From SAR116 cluster bacterium (GTDB lineage: Bacteria; Pseudomonadota; Alphaproteobacteria; Puniceispirillales; Puniceispirillaceae): 59,570 bases of DNA. Below, one piece after another: positions 34,214 through 43,170 of this stretch (positions within the stretch are counted from its first letter, which is position 1; every line of letters begins with the position of its first letter). Both the position numbers and the translations under genes were made by a program. Location: assembly GCA_004213025.1 (NCBI GenBank), contig SHBC01000003.1:1-59570 (forward strand), in the 5' to 3' direction. The notes beneath the pieces are model-generated. The model was not told the DNA's origin and did no database searches. It worked only from the letters and a program-made list of their open reading frames with translations.

Positions 34214-34633
34214 ATGACAGCGCGCGACACATATCTTCTGGAACGGCAGGTCGGCTTCATCATGCGCCGCGTGATGCAGCGTCACATCGCGATCTTCTCG
34301 TCGCTGATTCCGGAAATGACACCAACCCAGTTCGCCGCGCTGGCAAAGCTGTGCGAGCTTGGCCAGACATCGCAGAACGAGCTGGGGCGCCTCACCTCGA
34401 TGGATGTGGCGACCATCAAGGGTGTTGTCGACCGGCTGCGCGCCCGCGGCCTCGTCGATGCGGCGCCGCTTGTCGGGGACCGCAGGCGTCTGCTGCTGAC
34501 GCCGACCAGGGAAGGACGAGAGCTTTATGATGAGCTTGCCGGCAAGGCATCCGAGGTGACGCGCCAGACGCTGGCGCCGCTCGACAGTCAGGAACAGGAC
34601 CGGCTGGTCAAGCTTCTGGAACGGCTTGTCTGA
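34214..34633 (+). CDS. MarR-family transcriptional regulator
   Basis: A 139-residue winged-helix regulator with the typical order: an N-terminal dimer helix (YLLERQVGFIMRRVMQRH), recognition helix in LTSMDVATIKGVVDRLRARG, and the wing DRRRLLLTPTREG. Members are usually repressors released by small aromatic ligands. ATG 34214 is chosen for normal family length; the frame is open upstream to 34118. It is divergent from the molybdenum-hydroxylase operon and convergent with the Liv importer operon, so it likely controls the heterocycle genes. Confidence 0.9.
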   Translation: MTARDTYLLERQVGFIMRRVMQRHIAIFSSLIPEMTPTQFAALAKLCELGQTSQNELGRLTSMDVATIKGVVDRLRARGLVDAAPLVGDRRRLLLTPTREGRELYDELAGKASEVTRQTLAPLDSQEQDRLVKLLERLV

Positions 34634-34645
34634 ACAGCAGCAGCC

Positions 34646-34709
34646 AGATCACGCGCCAGTAAGATCACACGCCTGTAAGGTTACACGCCTGTAAGGTTAC
34701 ACGCCGATA
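34646..34709. repeat. 16-bp tandem repeat, four diverging copies
   Basis: Units start at 34646, 34662, 34678 and 34694 (consensus AGRTYACACGCCTGTA). The array separates two convergent genes and its last unit runs into the 3' end of the LivF-like gene, contributing its stop and last codons. Confidence 0.92.
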
Positions 34710-35392
34710 AAGCGGTGCAGAAGCTCGGGATTCGATTTCAGCTCAGCAGCGTCAAGTGCCGGATGGCTGCGGCCATTCTCCAGAAACACCACCCTGTCGG
34801 CGATTGACAGCACGGCATCGACCCGCTGTTCAACCAGCAGGATGGCCACGCCTTGGTCCCGCAGCGCCGTCACCGCCTGTCTGATCTGCTCGATCATCGA
34901 GGGCTGCAGGCCTTCCGTCGGCTCGTCGAGAAGCAGCACCGACGGCTCGATACACAGGGCGCGGCCGGTGGCCAGCATCTGCTGCTCGCCGCCGGACAAG
35001 GTGTCGGCACGCTGGTTCAGCCTTTCCCCAAGACGCGGAAACATCTCCAGCACGCGGTCACGTGTCTCGCGCCCCTTGCCGCGGACCATCAGCCCGATCT
35101 CCAGATTCTCGGCAACCGTCAGCTCGGCGAACAGGCGCCGCCCCTGCGGGATATAGCCGATGCCATGGCGCGGCACTTCGTTCGCCGGCAGGCGCGACAC
35201 CTCGACCCCGTCGCAGGTGACGGTGCCGGACTGCGCCCGCAACAGCCCCATGATGGTCTTCAGGCAGGTTGTCTTGCCGGCCCCGTTGCGCCCCAGAAGG
35301 CAGATGATCTCGCCCCCCTCGACACTGAAGGACACGTCATGAAGCACCCTGATATTGCCATATCCCGAGGACAGATTTTCAACCCTCAGCAT
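34697..35392 (-). CDS. branched-chain amino-acid-type ABC importer ATPase, LivF-like
   Basis: A 231-residue ATPase with Walker A GRNGAGKTT, signature LSGGEQQM and Walker B VLLLDEPTEGL, which is the LivF pattern. It powers the LivH/LivM-type permeases. The start overlaps the preceding LivG-like gene by 1 nt (TGATG). Last gene of the importer operon. Liv-family systems also import aromatic acids, urea and amides, which fits the local context better than leucine uptake. Confidence 0.92.
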   Translation of the reverse strand: MLRVENLSSGYGNIRVLHDVSFSVEGGEIICLLGRNGAGKTTCLKTIMGLLRAQSGTVTCDGVEVSRLPANEVPRHGIGYIPQGRRLFAELTVAENLEIGLMVRGKGRETRDRVLEMFPRLGERLNQRADTLSGGEQQMLATGRALCIEPSVLLLDEPTEGLQPSMIEQIRQAVTALRDQGVAILLVEQRVDAVLSIADRVVFLENGRSHPALDAAELKSNPELLHRFIGV

Positions 35393-36105
35393 CAGCCTGT
35401 CCCCAGATAGGCGGCCTGCACCGCCGCGTTGTTCCTGATTTCGGATGGCGTGCCACTGGCAAGCACCGAGCCGAAATTGAGAACGGTGATGGCATCGGCC
35501 GTCTGCATCACGACATTGATATTGTGTTCTATCAACAGAATCGTCATGTCGCCGGCAAGACCACGGATCAGCGACACGAAATCGGCAATCTCGCTGTCAG
35601 CAAGGCCCTGTGTCGGCTCATCGAGAATCAGCAGGCGCGGCTGCTGGCTCAGACCCATGGCAATCTCCAACAGCCGCTGATGGCCATAGCTGAGATCGCC
35701 GGCAAGCTGGTTCGCCCGGTCGGCGATCCCAACCCGCTCCAGCGCCTCGGCCACCTGCAGGTTGGTTGCGGCGACGTCATCACCTGTCCGCCAGCGCAGG
35801 GCCAGTGCCACATTTTCCGCCACCGGCAGCCGGCTGAACACCGATGTGATCTGGAAGGTATAGGCCATGCCGGCGCGGATCCGCCGGTGTGCCGGCAGCG
35901 AGGTGATGTCCCGGCCATCAAAACTCACGGTGCCGGCGCTTGCCGGGATGCGGCCGGACAGCATGCCGACAAAGGTTGTCTTGCCGGCACCGTTCGGCCC
36001 GATCAGGGCGCGCACCTCGCCGGCCGGCAGGTCGAAATCGACATTGTCGACCGCCTTCAGACCACCGAAATTCCGGCTCAGGCCGCGTGCAGACAACAGC
36101 GTCAT
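35392..36105 (-). CDS. branched-chain amino-acid-type ABC importer ATPase, LivG-like
   Basis: A 237-residue ATPase with Walker A GPNGAGKTT, signature LSYGHQRL and Walker B LLILDEPTQGLAD, plus the C-terminal IEHNINVVMQTADAITVLNFG stretch of LivG proteins. The ATG at 36105 overlaps the LivM-like stop (ATGA); upstream frame to 36303 is the shadow of the permease gene. It acts with the LivF-like partner. Confidence 0.92.
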   Translation of the reverse strand: MTLLSARGLSRNFGGLKAVDNVDFDLPAGEVRALIGPNGAGKTTFVGMLSGRIPASAGTVSFDGRDITSLPAHRRIRAGMAYTFQITSVFSRLPVAENVALALRWRTGDDVAATNLQVAEALERVGIADRANQLAGDLSYGHQRLLEIAMGLSQQPRLLILDEPTQGLADSEIADFVSLIRGLAGDMTILLIEHNINVVMQTADAITVLNFGSVLASGTPSEIRNNAAVQAAYLGTG

Positions 36106-37076
36106 GGCAGCCACCTCAGCGCACGGCGGCGCAACTCGCCGACAAGACCCTGCGGCGCGAACAATGTCAGCATCACCAGCGCGAAACCGGCGATCAGCAT
36201 GTAGGCGGTTGTCAGCTCGCTCGACAGATCGATCAGATAGAACATGAACAGCGTGCCAACAAACGGCCCGAGGATCGTCCCCGCCCCACCAAGCAGCACC
36301 CACAGAAGCGGAAAGATCGAATATTGCACCGAGGCGAAGGTCGCCCCGGCATAGCCGAACAACAGCCCATAGGCGGCACCGGCACCGGCCGACATCGTCC
36401 CCGACAGGACGACCGCGGCAAGCTTGTGCCGGTGAATGTCATAACCAAGCATCCGCGTGCGTTCCTCATTCTCGCGAATGGCGACAAGCACCCTGCCGAA
36501 CCCGGCCTGCACAACGCGGAGCGAGACAAAAACGCAGATTGCGAACAGGATCAGCGCCGCGAAATAGCGATTGGTGGGATCGGCAAGATTAACCCCGGCA
36601 AGCTGGCGGACGGATTGCTGGATCACAAACCCCTCATCACCGCGGGTATATTCACCAAAATAGAGCGCCGCCAGATAGCCTGCCTGGGCGAACATCAACG
36701 TGACGATCATGAAGGCAACGCCGGCGGTCCGCAGCGCCAGCAGCCCGATGGCAAGCGCCACCCCGAAGCCGGCCAGCAGCCCGGCCAGCAGCGCCGGACC
36801 CGCACTCCAGCCAAGATGCTGGACGGTCAGCGACATGCCATACATGCCGGCGGCGAAGAACAGCGCATGGCCAAGGCTGAGCAGGCCGGTATAACCGAAC
36901 AGGATGTTGTAGCCCATGGCATAGCAGGCCAGCACCATCACCCGGGCCAGATTGCCATGATGATAGGCCGGCAGGATGAATTGCAGCGCGAACAGCAGGA
37001 TGATGACGCCGATATGGAGCACCCATGACTTGCGAAGGTCACTCATGGGAGAATCACTCACAGAAGAAGCACTCAC
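36102..37076 (-). CDS. ABC permease, LivM-like
   Basis: A 324-residue inner-membrane permease with about ten hydrophobic segments; the LivM blocks YNILFGYTGLLSLGHALFFA and GYDIHRHKLAAVVLSG are visible. The GTG at 37076 overlaps the LivH-like stop (GTGA) and has GGGAGG upstream, so it is preferred over the ATG at 37046. Confidence 0.9.
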   Translation of the reverse strand: MSASSVSDSPMSDLRKSWVLHIGVIILLFALQFILPAYHHGNLARVMVLACYAMGYNILFGYTGLLSLGHALFFAAGMYGMSLTVQHLGWSAGPALLAGLLAGFGVALAIGLLALRTAGVAFMIVTLMFAQAGYLAALYFGEYTRGDEGFVIQQSVRQLAGVNLADPTNRYFAALILFAICVFVSLRVVQAGFGRVLVAIRENEERTRMLGYDIHRHKLAAVVLSGTMSAGAGAAYGLLFGYAGATFASVQYSIFPLLWVLLGGAGTILGPFVGTLFMFYLIDLSSELTTAYMLIAGFALVMLTLFAPQGLVGELRRRALRWLP

Positions 37077-37999
37077 AGGCCAGGCCTCCCGAACAGGCCC
37101 TGCGGGCGGAAGATCAACACGAAGGCAACGCCGAGCGTGGCGATGATCTTGGCCAGTGTCGGGGTGAAGAAGACCGAAATCATGCCGTCGCTGATACCGA
37201 TCAGAAGCGCCGCCACGACGGTGCCGGGAAGGCTTCCAAGCCCGCCGATGATGACCACGATGAAGGACAGCAGAAGCGGGTCATGCCCCATCAGGTAATG
37301 CGCCTGCTGGATCGGCACAATCAGAACGCCGGCCAGCGCCGCCAGCCCCGCCCCGAGGCCGAACACAGCGGCATAGACACGGTCGACCGGGATCGCAAAC
37401 GCCTTGGCCATCTCGCTGTCCAGCTGCGTGGCCCGCATCACCAGGCCGATCCGCGTGCGCGTCATCAACAGCCAGATCGCCCCCAGCAACAGCACCGCCG
37501 CACCGATCACGGCAAGCTTGTAGCTGGTGGTGCCAAGGCCCCATGGCCAGTAGAAAGACAGACCGCCCTCGGCCCATTCGACAAACGGGATCGACAGCCG
37601 GTGATTGAACGGCGCCTCGACCGGGCGGGCATCGGGCCCATAGGTCATCAGCGTGACCTGCTGGATGATATAGAGAAGGCCGATGGTGGCGACGATGGTG
37701 CGCTCGGGATCATAGCCGACGCGTTTCAGCACCAGCCTGTCGGCCAGGGTCGCCAGCAGGGCCGCCGCCGGTGGTGCAAGCAGCAGCGCTGCCAGGAAAT
37801 TGACCGCTGGATGCGAATCGACGGCATTCGCGATGATCCAGGCAAGCACCGCGCCGACCATGAAAAACTCGCCATGCGCGACATTCACCACGCGCATCAC
37901 GCCGAACACCAGTGACAGGCCAAGCGCCATCAGCGACAGCACCGCCGCCGTGACAAGACCTTCCAGCAGGCCAAGGATCAGATAAGGACCAAGTTCCAT
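37073..37999 (-). CDS. ABC permease, LivH-like
   Basis: A 308-residue permease of the LivH type: SLMALGLSLVFGVMRVVNVAHGEFFM at the start of the core (shown in parts as GLSLVFGVMRVVN and AHGEFFMVG) and GLGSLPGTVVAALLIG near the end. It pairs with the LivM-like product. It is 98 nt downstream of the binding-protein gene with a hairpin between them. Confidence 0.92.
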   Translation of the reverse strand: MELGPYLILGLLEGLVTAAVLSLMALGLSLVFGVMRVVNVAHGEFFMVGAVLAWIIANAVDSHPAVNFLAALLLAPPAAALLATLADRLVLKRVGYDPERTIVATIGLLYIIQQVTLMTYGPDARPVEAPFNHRLSIPFVEWAEGGLSFYWPWGLGTTSYKLAVIGAAVLLLGAIWLLMTRTRIGLVMRATQLDSEMAKAFAIPVDRVYAAVFGLGAGLAALAGVLIVPIQQAHYLMGHDPLLLSFIVVIIGGLGSLPGTVVAALLIGISDGMISVFFTPTLAKIIATLGVAFVLIFRPQGLFGRPGL

Positions 38000-38048
38000 G
38001 AGTTGTGGCGAGCGCCACTCCCCCTCAACAGACCGGAATAATTGAATG

Positions 38049-38080
38049 GGGCGCGGCCGGCATCACCGCCCGCCGCGCCC
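38049..38080 (-). promoter_or_regulatory. intercistronic hairpin after Liv-type binding-protein gene
   Basis: A perfect 9-bp stem GGGCGCGGC/GCCGCGCCC with a 14-nt loop. It occupies the same position (just after the binding-protein gene, before the first permease) as the hairpins at 23424 and 50295 and lacks a T-run, pointing to mRNA stabilisation or partial attenuation. Confidence 0.65.
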
Positions 38081-38097
38081 TGAGGTCAGCCCGAAAA

Positions 38098-39420
38098 TCA
38101 GAAGGACTGTTTGGTGTAATCCACCTCATCGGGATAGTAGGTATCCTCGATCGAGGTCGTGTGGGCGAGGACAAGCCTGCCATTCTCGACCCGCGTGATG
38201 TACTGGTGGCCAAAGGTCTGGTGAGTCTTGCCATTGAATTCCTTGGCCCCTTGCGGGTGCGCGTAGGAATGCGGCATCGAGGTCATCGATTCGACAGCCT
38301 CGATCAGCTTCGCACGATCGCCGGCACCGGCATATCCCGATGCCTCCATGCCGGCCTTGACGATATGAAGCGTCTCCCAGCAGCCAAACATATGGGCATA
38401 GGTCGAGACATCCTTCGAATCGGACACCGAAGCGCCATTGCCATCGACTCCCACCGCCTTGCGATAGGCCTTGTCATAGTCGGACTGGTTGGCCTGCGCG
38501 TAGCGCGGGTTGCCTTCCCAGAAATAGGTTCCCTCGAGAAACTCCAGACCCGGGCTGGCAAGATCGACCGCCTCGAGCGAGTCGATGAAGCCGAAAATCT
38601 CGGGCCGCGAGTTGCCGAAGAACTCACCCATTTCCTTGACGAAGGTCAGAACCGCCGGCCCGACCATCACATGGTAGATGACATCGGTGTTGCGCGGGAT
38701 CTTCGGGAAATATTTCGTGAAGGAGGTCTCTGTCGGCGGAATGGCGATCTTGGCGACAACCTCGCCGCCCTGCGCCTCGACAGCGGCCGAGAAATAATCA
38801 CGATGGTCATGGCCGAACGCGAAATCCGGATAGATCATCGTGACCTTCTTGCCAAGCGTACTATTGACGAAGGGCGCCATCGCCTGGACCTGGCTTTTCA
38901 CATCGGTGATGCCGGGCTGCAGCGTGTAGCGATTCAGCATGCCGCTGGCGACATGATGCCCCTCAGACACGACGAAATACGGAATTTTCAGTTCGCCGGC
39001 ACGCGGCGCCGAGCCAATCACCACATGGCTGAACAGGGTGCCAAAGGCGATGTCGCATCCATGCTGGGTGGCCATTTTCTCGACCACCTCGGCACCCCGC
39101 TTGGGGTCGGTGCCGTCATCCTCGGCGACAATCTCGACCGGGCGCCCATTGATCCCGCCCTCATCATTGATCTTCTTCACCGCGGCCTTGGTGGTGCGGT
39201 CATACCAGCGGCCATAGGCGGCGCCGATACCGGTGCGGTGGACCTGGAAACCGACCTTGATCGGCTCGGAACTCTGCACCTGTCCATAGCGCCCGAACAG
39301 CGGCATGCTGCTGGCGGCGGCGGCAAGCGCCGAGGTTGCGGCAAGTGTCTTCAGGGCCTTGCGGCGGTTCGGGTTCTTCACCGGATTGCCGGCTGCAGGT
39401 TTTTCAGTTGATTTGGTCAT
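38098..39420 (-). CDS. ABC periplasmic binding protein, Liv/amide (Peripla_BP_6) family
   Basis: A 440-residue binding protein with a twin-arginine-like signal (NRRKALKTLAATSALAAAA). The mature domain begins IKVGFQVHRTGIGAAYGRW and shows KKINDEGGINGRPVEIV and EDDGTDPKRGAE, the usual periplasmic type 1 blocks. The DGTDP stretch is a usual ligand-side segment. Ligand is unknown. It has its own leader, 108 nt below the membrane-protein gene. The hairpin after it fits the usual excess of binding protein over permease. Confidence 0.9.
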   Translation of the reverse strand: MTKSTEKPAAGNPVKNPNRRKALKTLAATSALAAAASSMPLFGRYGQVQSSEPIKVGFQVHRTGIGAAYGRWYDRTTKAAVKKINDEGGINGRPVEIVAEDDGTDPKRGAEVVEKMATQHGCDIAFGTLFSHVVIGSAPRAGELKIPYFVVSEGHHVASGMLNRYTLQPGITDVKSQVQAMAPFVNSTLGKKVTMIYPDFAFGHDHRDYFSAAVEAQGGEVVAKIAIPPTETSFTKYFPKIPRNTDVIYHVMVGPAVLTFVKEMGEFFGNSRPEIFGFIDSLEAVDLASPGLEFLEGTYFWEGNPRYAQANQSDYDKAYRKAVGVDGNGASVSDSKDVSTYAHMFGCWETLHIVKAGMEASGYAGAGDRAKLIEAVESMTSMPHSYAHPQGAKEFNGKTHQTFGHQYITRVENGRLVLAHTTSIEDTYYPDEVDYTKQSF

Positions 39421-39528
39421 GGCTACCTCCCTGGCAGTTGAAGTGGCGTCCCGGCTTATATGCCGGTTATGTGTCTCAATCCCTGTCTCAAGCTTGTGGC
39501 TATGGACCCGTCTTGTCCAGCCAAAACT

Positions 39529-40947
39529 TCATCCGCCCTTGGGCGCCGCCAGTAGCCACAGGCCAAGCCAGGTATAGAGAATCATGAACATCGCCAGCGG
39601 CAGACCAGCGGTAAAGGCGCGGCGAATCCCGCCATAGGCCTGCGCCGCATTGGCATGCGCGAGGATCACCGCCAGAACGTGACCAAAGACAATGATGGCG
39701 GCCTGGCTGAGCCAGATCAGCCGCATCGATTCGCGGTGCTTGAAAAAGCCGGTGGTGACATGAAATCCCTCAAGCCCCAGCCAGTCGCCCCCGCTGCCGA
39801 ACGGGTCGTTCAGCGCGACCAGAACATACTGCCCGTTGACCAGCAGCGAGGGAAGATAATGCGCCGCATGATAGGCAAGCGCGATTGGCAGGATCGTCGG
39901 CGCGAAGACCGCCAGCAAATCTCCGACCCGGCCCGGCCCGGCGACCAGCCTGTCGCCGGTAAAAAGCAGCGCCGTGAACAGGCTGACAAGAAGCAGATTG
40001 GCGGCAACCAGACCGCCGACAACAGGCATCACGACGGCCGACCTTCCGGGAAAGGCCAGCGGATTGACGCCGATCAGGTCGAGCCAGACAAAGGTTTCGT
40101 TGAAGCCGTCAAATGATCCGGTGCCGAGCAGCACCAGAATGAAGACCGGAATTCCGCGCGCGCCGCGCGCGCCATGCGCCAGCTGCCATCCAGGCCAGCC
40201 GACTCGTACCCGCCTGCCACGCCGCGCCAGCGGCGCCAGCCTGCCAAAATGCGCCATCACCACCGAAAAAATCTCGACCTGGCGCAGCCATCTTCCTGGC
40301 CCGCACAGCACCATGCCGGTGATCGTCACCGCGGAATAGGCAAAGCCGACACTCGCCAGCCGCGCTGGATCGTCCGGGGCCGGATCGGCAAGGGTGAACA
40401 TCGAGAATGCCAGCAACAGCAGGACCGCCGGCCAGACACCGAGACGGGGTGGCAGCGCCAGCGGCGGGCGCGGCACCGCCGCCGACAGCGGCGCGACGAG
40501 CCAGCGCCAGGGCGACATCCAGCCCCAGAGATCGAACAGGAAACCCTGAACCATCGGCGAGGCCATCCAGAACACAACCCAGAACCCCAGCACGAGCGGG
40601 TTTTCGAGCGGGTCGCGCGTGCCGGAAAATCCCCGCGACAGGAGCCAGCAGAACAGCAGGAAAAACACAAAGCTGGAGACGGCGCGAAACAGCGGCGGCG
40701 CGGCAATCGGCCCGAGATCGCGGCTTGGCAGCAATCGCCCCACCGACCGATGCGGCAGAAACCAAAACAGCAGGATGCTGAGCGCGACGATGATCACGCC
40801 GACCGCCATATAGGGGCCTGTCGGCAGCAGCGCGATGAAGCTCTGGCCGGTGGCATGGGCGGCGGCCGGCACCGGCGCCAGGCAGATCAGCGCCGCGCCA
40901 CCCATTGCACCACCTATTCTGGCGGCCATCATAGAAACACGCGCCAT
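39529..40947 (-). CDS. polytopic membrane protein of unknown function
   Basis: A 472-residue protein with a signal peptide (residues 1-32, ending AAAHA) and about ten membrane helices. After cleavage it starts near a His. His-rich motifs recur: AYHAAHYLPS near residue 365 and HVTTGFFKHRESM near residue 410, which suggest metal or haem binding at the membrane. I do not recognise the family with confidence; it vaguely recalls proteins labelled fenitrothion hydrolase. Other in-frame starts occur at 40977 and 41004 (TTG), neither with a clear ribosome site. It precedes the Liv importer genes and is divergent from hyuAB, across a perfect palindrome. Confidence 0.7.
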   Translation of the reverse strand: MARVSMMAARIGGAMGGAALICLAPVPAAAHATGQSFIALLPTGPYMAVGVIIVALSILLFWFLPHRSVGRLLPSRDLGPIAAPPLFRAVSSFVFFLLFCWLLSRGFSGTRDPLENPLVLGFWVVFWMASPMVQGFLFDLWGWMSPWRWLVAPLSAAVPRPPLALPPRLGVWPAVLLLLAFSMFTLADPAPDDPARLASVGFAYSAVTITGMVLCGPGRWLRQVEIFSVVMAHFGRLAPLARRGRRVRVGWPGWQLAHGARGARGIPVFILVLLGTGSFDGFNETFVWLDLIGVNPLAFPGRSAVVMPVVGGLVAANLLLVSLFTALLFTGDRLVAGPGRVGDLLAVFAPTILPIALAYHAAHYLPSLLVNGQYVLVALNDPFGSGGDWLGLEGFHVTTGFFKHRESMRLIWLSQAAIIVFGHVLAVILAHANAAQAYGGIRRAFTAGLPLAMFMILYTWLGLWLLAAPKGG

Positions 40948-40996
40948 CGGCCCATTTTTTGAGGAATGTGACACCATCCTCAGATTTGGAAAGCCA

Positions 40997-41013
40997 ATTG
41001 ACAATTTGTCAAT
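40997..41013. promoter_or_regulatory. 17-bp palindrome between membrane-protein and hyuA genes
   Basis: ATTGACAATTTGTCAAT has perfect 7-bp arms (ATTGACA and TGTCAAT) around ATT. It is a candidate operator for a MarR-type dimer controlling both divergent units. It may be the target of the regulator encoded at 34214, but the exact geometry differs from the palindrome at 34155. Confidence 0.5.
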
Positions 41014-41037
41014 ATTCGGCGCTCATTTGCACACCAA

Positions 41038-41073
41038 CAATACCGGGGCAATACCGGGGCGAACAATACCGGA
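41038..41073. repeat. 11-bp short tandem repeat before hyuA
   Basis: Two exact copies of CAATACCGGGG (41038-41048, 41049-41059) and a third, CAATACCGGA, at 41064-41073 after a 4-nt insertion. The array lies between the palindrome at 40997 and the hyuA start, so it forms part of the leader. Confidence 0.9.
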
Positions 41074-41085
41074 GAAGCAGGGCCG

Positions 41086-43170
41086 ATGACGGCGCATGAC
41101 CAAGCCCATCAAACTGATCTGATTGGGGGCGACCTGATCGGCGTTGATGTCGGGGGCACCTTTACCGATCTTGTCAGGCTCGATCCACGGACAGGCACGG
41201 TTCACCTGTCAAAGGTGGCAAGCACCATCGACAACCAGGCCTTCGGTGTCATGACGGCGCTGGCAGAGGCCGGAACAACCCTGACCGACGTCGCCCTTGT
41301 CATCCACGGCACCACGACGACAACCAACGCCGTTCTCGAGCGCAAGCTCAGCCGCACCGGCCTGATCACCACCGCCGGGTTCCGCGATGTTCTGGAACTT
41401 GGCCGCCGGACCCGCCCCCAGCCCTATGGTATGAAGGGTGATTTCACGCCGATCATCCCGCGCGACCTGCGCCTCGAGGTGCCAGAGCGGCTTGACTATG
41501 CTGGCCGCATTATAACACCGCTTGATGAGGATGCGGTGCGCCGGGCCGGCGAGGCCTTGCTTGCCGCCGGCGTCGAATCAGTGGTGGTGCATTTTCTTCA
41601 CGCCTATGCCAACCCGGACCATGAAATGCGGGCGGCGGAGATTCTCGCCACCTTCTGGCCGAATGACTACATCACCACCGGCCATTCGCTGCTGTCGGAA
41701 AGCCGCGAGTTCGAGCGCGGGGTCACCGCCGCGGTGAACGCCTCGGTGCAGCCGTTGCTGGAGCGCTATATCGGCAGATTGGCGAGGGAACTTGGCGATG
41801 GCGGCTATGGCGGTGAACTTCTCGTGATGAACGGCAATGGCGGCACCGTTTCAGCAAGCCGCGTTGTCCGCGAGGCGGCAAAGACGGTGATGTCGGGCCC
41901 GGCCTCGGGCGTGATTGCCGCCGCCTATACCGGCCGCCGTGCGAACCGGCCCAATCTGATCACCTATGATATGGGCGGAACCTCCACCGATGTTGCGTTG
42001 ATCCGTGGCAGCGAGCCGTCAGTCTCGCACGAGATTGAACTCGAATACGCAATGCCGATCCATGTGCCGATGGTCGACGTCCGGACAATCGGCGCCGGCG
42101 GCGGGTCGATCGCGCGGGTCAATGAGGCTGGTCTTTTGGAGGTTGGCCCGCAGAGTGCCGGTGCCACCCCGGGGCCAATCTGCTATGGCCGCGGCGGGAC
42201 AAGCCCAACCATTTCCGACGCCAACATGCTGCTTGGCAGGCTTGATGTCGGCAAGCTCAAATCCGTTCCCGGGAATGTCGATCTGGCGCAGATCAGGCAG
42301 ATCTTCCAGCGTGAGCTTGGCGACAAGCTGGGACTCGATGCCGAGAGCGCCGCGGCGGCGGTGATCCGCATCGCCACCACCCGCATGGCCGGCGCCACCC
42401 GCATGGTGTCGGTCTCGCTTGGCGAGGACCCACGCGATTTCTCGCTGTTTGCCTTTGGCGGGGCCGGGCCGCTTCACGCCTCGGCGCTGGCCGGCGAGCT
42501 TGGCATTCCCGAGGTGCTGGTGCCGGCACGCCCCGGCATCACCAACGCGCTTGGCTGTATCGTCGCCGATCTTCGTCATGATTTCGTGCAGACCGTCAAC
42601 GCGCCGCTGGCCACCCTCGATATGGGCCGGCTGACCGAGATCCTCGGCGCGCAGCGTGACGAGGGAACGGCGCTCATCGGGCAGGAGCCGGTGGACATCT
42701 CGGAGATCAGCGTCCAGCACTCGCTCGACATGCAGTTCGCCGGACAGACGCATCTTCTTCAGGTGCCGCTGGATGATGGCCAGCCGGATCGCAGCGATAT
42801 ACAGGCGCGCTTTGAGGAGGTCTATTTCAACAGGTTCAGGGTCAGGCTTCCCGAGATCCGCGCCCAGGTGGTGAATGTCAACACGACGGTCACCGGACGG
42901 CGCGCCGAGGTTGATCTTGGCGGGCTGATTGATGATTCTGGGCGTGTGAAGACGCTGGCCGATGCGCAGACAGGAACGCGCCGCGTCTGGTTTGGTGATG
43001 GCTGGTGCGACACACCTGTCTATACGCGCGAGAAACTGCCCCTCGACATGCGCCTTCAGGGGCCAGCCATTTTCGAGCAGATGGACAGCACCATCCTCAT
43101 CCTGCCGGACGACAGCGCCCGTTCGGACGATGACGGCAACATCCTGATCAGCGTCGGAGGCGCATCATGA
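41086..43170 (+). CDS. hyuA: ATP-dependent hydantoinase/oxoprolinase, subunit A
   Basis: A 694-residue ATP-binding subunit of the hydantoinase A/5-oxoprolinase family. The N-terminal ATPase begins GVDVGGTFTDLV, and a central DMGGTSTDVALI repeats the actin-like phosphate loop; ATTRMAGATRMVSVSLGEDPRDF and LFAFGGAGPLHA follow in the middle. Together with subunit B it hydrolyses a lactam or cyclic imide with ATP. It overlaps hyuB by 4 nt (ATGA). Acetone-carboxylase-like function is less likely because no third subunit is present. Substrate could be a reduced pyridine lactam from the upstream reductase. Confidence 0.9.
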   Translation: MTAHDQAHQTDLIGGDLIGVDVGGTFTDLVRLDPRTGTVHLSKVASTIDNQAFGVMTALAEAGTTLTDVALVIHGTTTTTNAVLERKLSRTGLITTAGFRDVLELGRRTRPQPYGMKGDFTPIIPRDLRLEVPERLDYAGRIITPLDEDAVRRAGEALLAAGVESVVVHFLHAYANPDHEMRAAEILATFWPNDYITTGHSLLSESREFERGVTAAVNASVQPLLERYIGRLARELGDGGYGGELLVMNGNGGTVSASRVVREAAKTVMSGPASGVIAAAYTGRRANRPNLITYDMGGTSTDVALIRGSEPSVSHEIELEYAMPIHVPMVDVRTIGAGGGSIARVNEAGLLEVGPQSAGATPGPICYGRGGTSPTISDANMLLGRLDVGKLKSVPGNVDLAQIRQIFQRELGDKLGLDAESAAAAVIRIATTRMAGATRMVSVSLGEDPRDFSLFAFGGAGPLHASALAGELGIPEVLVPARPGITNALGCIVADLRHDFVQTVNAPLATLDMGRLTEILGAQRDEGTALIGQEPVDISEISVQHSLDMQFAGQTHLLQVPLDDGQPDRSDIQARFEEVYFNRFRVRLPEIRAQVVNVNTTVTGRRAEVDLGGLIDDSGRVKTLADAQTGTRRVWFGDGWCDTPVYTREKLPLDMRLQGPAIFEQMDSTILILPDDSARSDDDGNILISVGGAS

